From the NCBI GenBank assembly GCA_027334785.1, contig DAHWQF010000094.1:1-9677 (forward strand): DNA of 9,677 nt. The letters are read 5' to 3'. Shown one piece after another: positions 5,968-9,677 of the stretch. Source of the DNA: Acidimicrobiaceae bacterium (lineage in GTDB: Bacteria > Actinomycetota > Acidimicrobiia > Acidimicrobiales > Palsa-688). The notes under the pieces are model-generated. The model saw only the letters and a program-made list of their open reading frames with translations, was not told the DNA's origin and made no database searches. Positions within the stretch are counted from its first letter, which is position 1, and the number at the start of each line of letters is the position of its first letter. Both the position numbers and the translations under genes were made by a program.

Positions 5968-6978
5968 CTAGAGCTCGAGCGCTGCCCGTGCCCGTCGAGC
6001 GCGTTCTACCACCTCGCGCCCGGGCCCGCCGGATGTCGGTGCCTCGGGACGGTACTTGCCGCTCAGCAAAGCCGACAACACGGCACCGGTGCTCATCGTG
6101 AGCGCGTCCAGGTCGTAACCTCCCTCCAGGACGATAACGAGCCGGCCCGGGCCGGGGGCGAAGTCCCGCGCCCGCAGGGCGAGGGCGGCAAAGTCGCCGG
6201 CGGAGAGCGACAGGTTGGCCAATGGATCCCCTCGGTGGGCGTCGAACCCAGCCGAGACCAGCACCCAGGTGGGGGCGAAGCCCGCCGCCGCCGGGGCCAC
6301 GATTTCCTCCCAGCCATAAAGGATCGCGTCGCCTGTCGCGCCCGGCGGCAGCGGCAGGTTGATCGTCATGCCGGGCGCTGCCGGCCCGCCCGTGGCCTCG
6401 ACCGAGCCCGTACCGGGGTAGAGGGGCGACTGGTGGGTCGAGACGTACAGCACCCTCGGGTCGTCCCAAAATATGGCTTGGGTCCCGTTGCCGTGGTGGA
6501 CGTCCCAGTCGAGCACCAGCACGCGCTCACCCTGCTCGGCGAGCCAGGCCGCCGCCACCGCCACCGTGTTGAGCAGGCAGAATCCCATCGCCTGGTCGGC
6601 CGTGGCGTGGTGGCCGGGAGGGCGGTGGGCCACGAAGGCGACGCCCCGGCCGTGGGCTTGGAGGGTGCTCACCGCCTCGAGCGCCCCGCCGACCGCCCGG
6701 AGCGCCGTCGCCCAGGAGCCGGCGCTCGCCACCGTGTCAGGGTCGAGCTGCCCGCCGCCGGCTTGGCACAGCTCCTCGATCGCCTCCAAGTAGTGGGGCG
6801 AGTGAGCGAGCTCCAGTTCCTGGCGCGTGGCGGTCCTCGGCGCCAGTGCCACGACAGCATCCGACAGGCCGGCGGCGCGGATCCCCTCGAGGGCGGCGGG
6901 GACCCGCTCGGGGCGCTCAGGGTGATGGGCCCCGGTGTCGTGGTGGTCGAGCTCGGGCTGGGAGCTCAGGTAGAGCAC
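5968..6978 (-). CDS. Histone deacetylase / AcuC-family deacetylase
   Basis: Zinc-dependent deacetylase of the arginase-deacetylase fold, 336 residues, expected to be cytoplasmic. Bacterial relatives deacetylate acetyl-lysine on proteins (AcuC on acetyl-CoA synthetase), acetylpolyamines or other small amides. All active-site motifs are visible: HHPERPER (18-25), RPPGHH with the His123/His124 charge-relay pair, GFCLLN (132-137), DWDVHHGNGT with metal ligands Asp159 and His161, SAGFDAHRGDPLA with metal ligand Asp246, and EGGYDL with Tyr288. The RPPGHHA and DWDVHHGNGTQ wording is closer to class II-type enzymes than to strict AcuC. The start is GTG at 6978. There is no ribosome site, but TAGAGT ends 6 nt upstream, which suits leaderless translation. 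It is divergent from the helicase-associated gene. The substrate is unknown. Confidence 0.93.
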   Translation of the reverse strand: MLYLSSQPELDHHDTGAHHPERPERVPAALEGIRAAGLSDAVVALAPRTATRQELELAHSPHYLEAIEELCQAGGGQLDPDTVASAGSWATALRAVGGALEAVSTLQAHGRGVAFVAHRPPGHHATADQAMGFCLLNTVAVAAAWLAEQGERVLVLDWDVHHGNGTQAIFWDDPRVLYVSTHQSPLYPGTGSVEATGGPAAPGMTINLPLPPGATGDAILYGWEEIVAPAAAGFAPTWVLVSAGFDAHRGDPLANLSLSAGDFAALALRARDFAPGPGRLVIVLEGGYDLDALTMSTGAVLSALLSGKYRPEAPTSGGPGREVVERARRARAALEL

Positions 6979-6984
6979 GCCAGC

Positions 6985-6990
6985 ACTCTA
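6985..6990 (-). promoter_or_regulatory. Candidate -10 element for a leaderless deacetylase transcript
   Basis: TAGAGT on the minus strand matches TANNNT and ends 6 nt before the GTG start, placing the expected transcription start at the start codon. There is no Shine-Dalgarno between them and no clear -35 element. Leaderless messages are common in actinobacteria. Confidence 0.35.
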
Positions 6991-7050
6991 CGGTGCCAGC
7001 CAGCCCGTACTGGTCGGCCAGAGGGCATCCGCGACCTGGCGCCGGCGCCG

Positions 7051-7059
7051 TGCTACGGT
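7051..7059 (+). promoter_or_regulatory. Candidate extended -10 for the helicase-associated gene
   Basis: TGCTACGGT matches the extended -10 form TGN-TANNNT and would start transcription about 45 nt before ATG 7110. A second CTACGGT lies at 6988-6994 in the same 131-bp divergent gap. No good -35 box accompanies either, so the call is weak. Confidence 0.25.
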
Positions 7060-7109
7060 CGCCAACAGCCCCCGAAACGTCTCGTTGGTCTGCTCAACCG
7101 GGAGGTCCC

Positions 7110-9524
7110 ATGCCCCTGATGCCTTCCTTCACCCACGTACCTGAAGCGCCCGAACCATGGCTCCAAGCCCTCATGGCCGCCTCCAGTGACGACCTCGGCT
7201 TGCTCCTCCGGGCTCGGCCCGACTTGGCGCTTTCCCGCCCGAGGGACTTGGCCGCCCTCGCCGGGATGATGGTCTCGCCGGCGAGCACCGGCATGTTCTT
7301 CGAGGGCGCTAACCGGGCTACACGGCAGGTCCTCGAAGCCCTTTGCGCCCTCCCCGCGCCGGCCAGGACCGGTTCCCTCGCCGGCGCGCTGGGTTGCAGC
7401 CCCGAGGACCTCACCACCCTTTTGGAGTCGCTACGCCTGGCCGGGATGGTGCTCTGCCAAGACCAAGGCGAGCTCGTGGTCAACCCTGGGTTGCTACACG
7501 CCTTGGAGTGGCCTTGCCACCTCGGCCCGCCGGCGGCCAAGCTGCTCGGGCGGCGGAGCAACAGCGAGCTGGCCCGGGTCGCGCGAGGGTTGGGCTTGTC
7601 GGGCAATGGCAACAAAGAGGACCTGCTCCGCCGGCTCACGAAGGCTCTTTCCGACCGTGGGCTGCTCACCTCGCTCCTCAAGCAGGCCCCTCGCGGTGCG
7701 GCTGATCTAGTCGAAAACGCTGCCCACATCTGGCCGCAGTACCACATCACCTACGGCGTCGCCGCCGTGTCCGGTAGGGACACGCACCCAATGGGTTGGT
7801 GCCTCCAACGCGGCCTCCTGGTCGGTACCGACTTCTCGACGGCAGTCATGCCCCGCGAGGCGGCCGTGGCACTGCGAGGAGGCCGGCTCTTCCCTTCCTT
7901 CAGCCTGCGCCCGCCCGAGCCGCTCACTGGCCTCGTAGACCAAGACGAGGTAGACGGGGAGGCCGCGCATGTCGCCTTGGACCTCGTAAAAGGCGTGGGC
8001 GCGCTTTGCGAGGCCTGGAGCTCGCTGCCAGCCAAGCTGCTCCAAGCAGGCGGCGTTGGGGCCAGAGAGGTTCGCAGGGTGGCCAAGCTGCTCGCTCGCG
8101 AGGAGGAGGTCGCGGCCCGCTTGATCGAACTGGCCGGCGCCGCCGGCCTGGTGTCAGCGGACGGAACCCTGGGATGGGCGGCGCCGACCAACGAGTACGA
8201 CGCCTGGAAAGGCCTCTCCTCAGTCGATCAGTGGACGGAGCTGGCATCGGCCTGGCTCATGGGACGCGGGCACCTGAGCGTGGCGGGGTCCAAGGACGAA
8301 GACGGTAAAACCGCCCCGCCGTTGGCCGAAACGACGCCCAGCCCGAGCGCGGTGATGCAGAGGGTGCTCGTACTCGACGTGCTGGCCGGTGCCGGCCCAG
8401 GCCGTCGAGCGGACTTGGAAAGCGTGGCCCGGTTGGCGGACTGGCGCCGGCCGAGCAGCTGGGAGCTGGAAGACGCCTCGCCGGCGGAGCTCGTCCATTG
8501 GATCCTCGAAGAGGCGGCCATGTTGGGCCTTTGCGCAAGAGGTGCCTTGAGCAGCTTCGGCCAGGCCATCGCCGGCGGCGACACCGAAGGCGCCAAGAAG
8601 CTCTTGACCGGCCTAGCCCCGGCCGTGGTGGACACCGTGATCCTCCAAGCGGACTTGACCGCCACCGCGACAGGCGAGCCCGCTCCTGCCCTCCGGTCCG
8701 AGCTCGACCTCATGGCCGACGTCGAGTCGACCGGCAACGCCACGGTCTGGCGGTTCAGCGAGGCGACCCTCCGGCGGGGATTCGACGCCGGCCGGAAAGC
8801 AGAGGAGATCCAAGGGTTCTTGGCCGACCATGCCCCGGGCGGTGTCCCCCAGGCCCTCTCCTACCTCGTCGACGACCTCGGCCGACGCTACGGGCGGGCT
8901 CGTGTTGGCACGGCCTCCAGTTACGTTCGCTGCGAGGACCAGGTGCTCTTGGCCGAGGTCCTGAAGGACAGGCGGCTCGTCACGCTCCGCCTCCGCCCTC
9001 TTGCCCCCACGGTGGCGGTGAGCGAACGACCACCCCAAGAGCTCCGCGGCGCGCTGGCCAAGGCGGGCTACTTGCCGGCGTCCGAAACAGCCGATGGGAC
9101 ACTCGCCATAACCCGGCCACCGGCCACCCGAGCCCCTTCCACCCGGGCCTGCCCCAGGCAAACCGACGGCGCCGCGCCAAGTCCTCGCGATGACGACTGG
9201 GACCCTGTTTCTGCGCTGCTCGAGCAGCTCAAGGATCTGAAAGAGCCGGGTGAGACCGACGAGGAGCTGCTCGCCGAGATCCTCGACGACCCCGACCTGC
9301 TCGCCGGTGTGACCGGGCTCCCCGCCGAAGTGGCCAAGCTCGTGGTCATGATGGCCGCCACCGATGCCCCCACTACCGAACAAGACCTCGACGACCTCGC
9401 CGAGCGCCTCCGTTCCACCCCCGTCCCTCGTGGAAAAGCCGGCTCCATGACGGCCGGCCAGGCTAGAGGGGCAGACAGGCAGCCCGAGCACCCCTCCCTT
9501 TTCGGCGACACCAGGGCCGGGTGA
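7110..9524 (+). CDS. Helicase-associated protein (XPB-partner type, helicase C-terminal-like domain)
   Basis: 804 residues, matching in layout the long actinobacterial helicase-associated proteins such as Mycobacterium Rv0862c. The N-terminal part (about 10-150) is helical, with the LLRARPDLA and winged-helix-like elements typical of these proteins. At about 154-175 a SAP-like helix-turn-helix (LARVARGLGLSGNGNKEDLL) may touch DNA. From residue 510 (VILQADLTATATGEP) to about 640 the protein follows the Helicase_C_3/XPB-type C-terminal domain, with the WRFSEATLRRGFDAG and LSYLVDDLGRRYGR blocks. No Walker A or DEAD box is present, so it is not a helicase itself. The last 110 residues are acidic and low in complexity. 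ATG 7110 is supported by GGAGG at 7101-7105; the frame is open further upstream, but that part is antisense to the deacetylase. It lies 31 bp before the XPB helicase gene, implying a shared role in DNA unwinding or repair. Confidence 0.88.
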   Translation: MPLMPSFTHVPEAPEPWLQALMAASSDDLGLLLRARPDLALSRPRDLAALAGMMVSPASTGMFFEGANRATRQVLEALCALPAPARTGSLAGALGCSPEDLTTLLESLRLAGMVLCQDQGELVVNPGLLHALEWPCHLGPPAAKLLGRRSNSELARVARGLGLSGNGNKEDLLRRLTKALSDRGLLTSLLKQAPRGAADLVENAAHIWPQYHITYGVAAVSGRDTHPMGWCLQRGLLVGTDFSTAVMPREAAVALRGGRLFPSFSLRPPEPLTGLVDQDEVDGEAAHVALDLVKGVGALCEAWSSLPAKLLQAGGVGAREVRRVAKLLAREEEVAARLIELAGAAGLVSADGTLGWAAPTNEYDAWKGLSSVDQWTELASAWLMGRGHLSVAGSKDEDGKTAPPLAETTPSPSAVMQRVLVLDVLAGAGPGRRADLESVARLADWRRPSSWELEDASPAELVHWILEEAAMLGLCARGALSSFGQAIAGGDTEGAKKLLTGLAPAVVDTVILQADLTATATGEPAPALRSELDLMADVESTGNATVWRFSEATLRRGFDAGRKAEEIQGFLADHAPGGVPQALSYLVDDLGRRYGRARVGTASSYVRCEDQVLLAEVLKDRRLVTLRLRPLAPTVAVSERPPQELRGALAKAGYLPASETADGTLAITRPPATRAPSTRACPRQTDGAAPSPRDDDWDPVSALLEQLKDLKEPGETDEELLAEILDDPDLLAGVTGLPAEVAKLVVMMAATDAPTTEQDLDDLAERLRSTPVPRGKAGSMTAGQARGADRQPEHPSLFGDTRAG

Positions 9525-9526
9525 CG

Positions 9527-9559
9527 ATGCTCACCAACAAAGAGGAGTTCTTGTTATGA
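9527..9559 (+). other. Possible 10-codon micro-ORF leading into the XPB gene
   Basis: ATG 9527 begins M-L-T-N-K-E-E-F-L-L and stops at TGA 9557-9559, overlapping the XPB start as ATGA. It contains the XPB ribosome-binding site (AGGAG, 9543-9547) and a TTA codon that is rare in this GC context. It has no good ribosome site of its own, so translation is doubtful; it may arise by chance. Confidence 0.2.
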
Positions 9560-9677
9560 GCGACGGGCCTCTTATCGTTCAGTCTGACCAGACGCTGTTG
9601 CTGGAGACGGCGCACCCCGAGGCGGAACGCTGCCGGGCCGACATAGCGCCTTTCGCCGAACTCGAGCGCTCGCCCGA
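9556..9677 (+). CDS. DNA repair helicase XPB, N-terminal fragment (runs off the window)
   Basis: Forty complete codons are visible, beginning MSDGPLIVQSDQTLLLE and reaching CRADIAPFAELERSP. This opening closely matches my memory of actinobacterial XPB/Ercc3 helicases (Rv0861c type), whose N-termini carry DGPLIVQSD and AxFAELERxPEH. The full protein is a superfamily 2 ATP-dependent 3'-5' DNA helicase of about 550 residues, but the Walker and DEAH motifs lie beyond the window. The start is set by AGGAG at 9543-9547, 8 nt before ATG 9556. The gene follows the helicase-associated gene by 31 bp in the same direction, as in mycobacteria, so the two are probably co-transcribed. Confidence 0.85.
   Translation, partial: MSDGPLIVQSDQTLLLETAHPEAERCRADIAPFAELERSP

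Noticed and set aside
5889..5976. 8-bp inverted repeat GAGCTCTA / TAGAGCTC with 72-bp spacing
   Set aside because: The arms are short, the spacing is long and one arm lies at the deacetylase stop; this is expected by chance and no element lies between them.
6846..7109. 88-residue N-terminal extension of the helicase-associated protein
   Set aside because: It is Arg/Gly-rich antisense of the deacetylase gene, and the GGAGG-supported ATG 7110 starts the recognisable protein.
6235..7119. 294-codon plus-strand frame opposite the deacetylase
   Set aside because: The minus frame has every deacetylase active-site motif; the plus frame is a composition shadow.
8613..9491. 292-codon minus-strand frame opposite the helicase-associated gene
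   Set aside because: It is a mirror of a well-supported coding frame, common at this GC content, with no family motif or ribosome-binding site.

Overview
The window is about 70% GC with dense G/C third positions, several GTG starts and very short intergenic gaps. This composition, together with a helicase-associated protein directly upstream of an XPB helicase (the arrangement known from Mycobacterium Rv0862c-Rv0861c), points to a chromosomal segment of a high-GC actinobacterium. A deep-branching group such as Acidimicrobiia is possible, but I cannot place it more precisely. I see no rRNA, tRNA, CRISPR array, insertion sequence or phage gene.

Left third (1-3547): a divergent carbohydrate-catabolism locus. 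An FGGY-family kinase runs leftward (149-1825) toward a further gene that is cut by the window edge (1-11). A 2-hydroxyacid (phosphoglycerate-type) dehydrogenase and a class II aldolase run rightward (about 1887-3547), with an ATGA overlap between them. Kinase, dehydrogenase and aldolase would together phosphorylate, oxidise or reduce, and cleave (or decarboxylate) a small sugar or sugar acid. The substrate cannot be read from the sequence. The 61 bp between the kinase and dehydrogenase starts must hold both promoters.

Middle (3621-5880): an unrecognised eight-helix membrane protein whose two four-helix halves are joined by a Pro/Ala/Tyr tandem-repeat linker. It converges on, and overlaps by 50 bp, a leftward gene for a protein with two tandem PilZ domains, a c-di-GMP receptor type whose second domain has a degenerate signature. 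Behind the PilZ gene lies a perfect 43-bp palindrome (21-bp arms around one A), probably the terminator of the next gene.

Right (5968-9677): a leftward histone-deacetylase/AcuC-type deacetylase with a complete metal site. Divergent from it is a rightward pair: an 804-residue helicase-associated protein (SAP-like motif, C-terminal XPB-type domain) and the first 40 codons of the XPB DNA helicase.

The most unusual items are the perfect palindrome, the double PilZ protein, the low-complexity AGE/SPAG repeats inside otherwise conserved proteins, a threefold start-region motif before the dehydrogenase, and a recurring pattern of micro-ORFs whose stop codons overlap the next gene's start. None of these proves a new system. 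The kinase-dehydrogenase-aldolase locus is the best candidate for an unassigned pathway.
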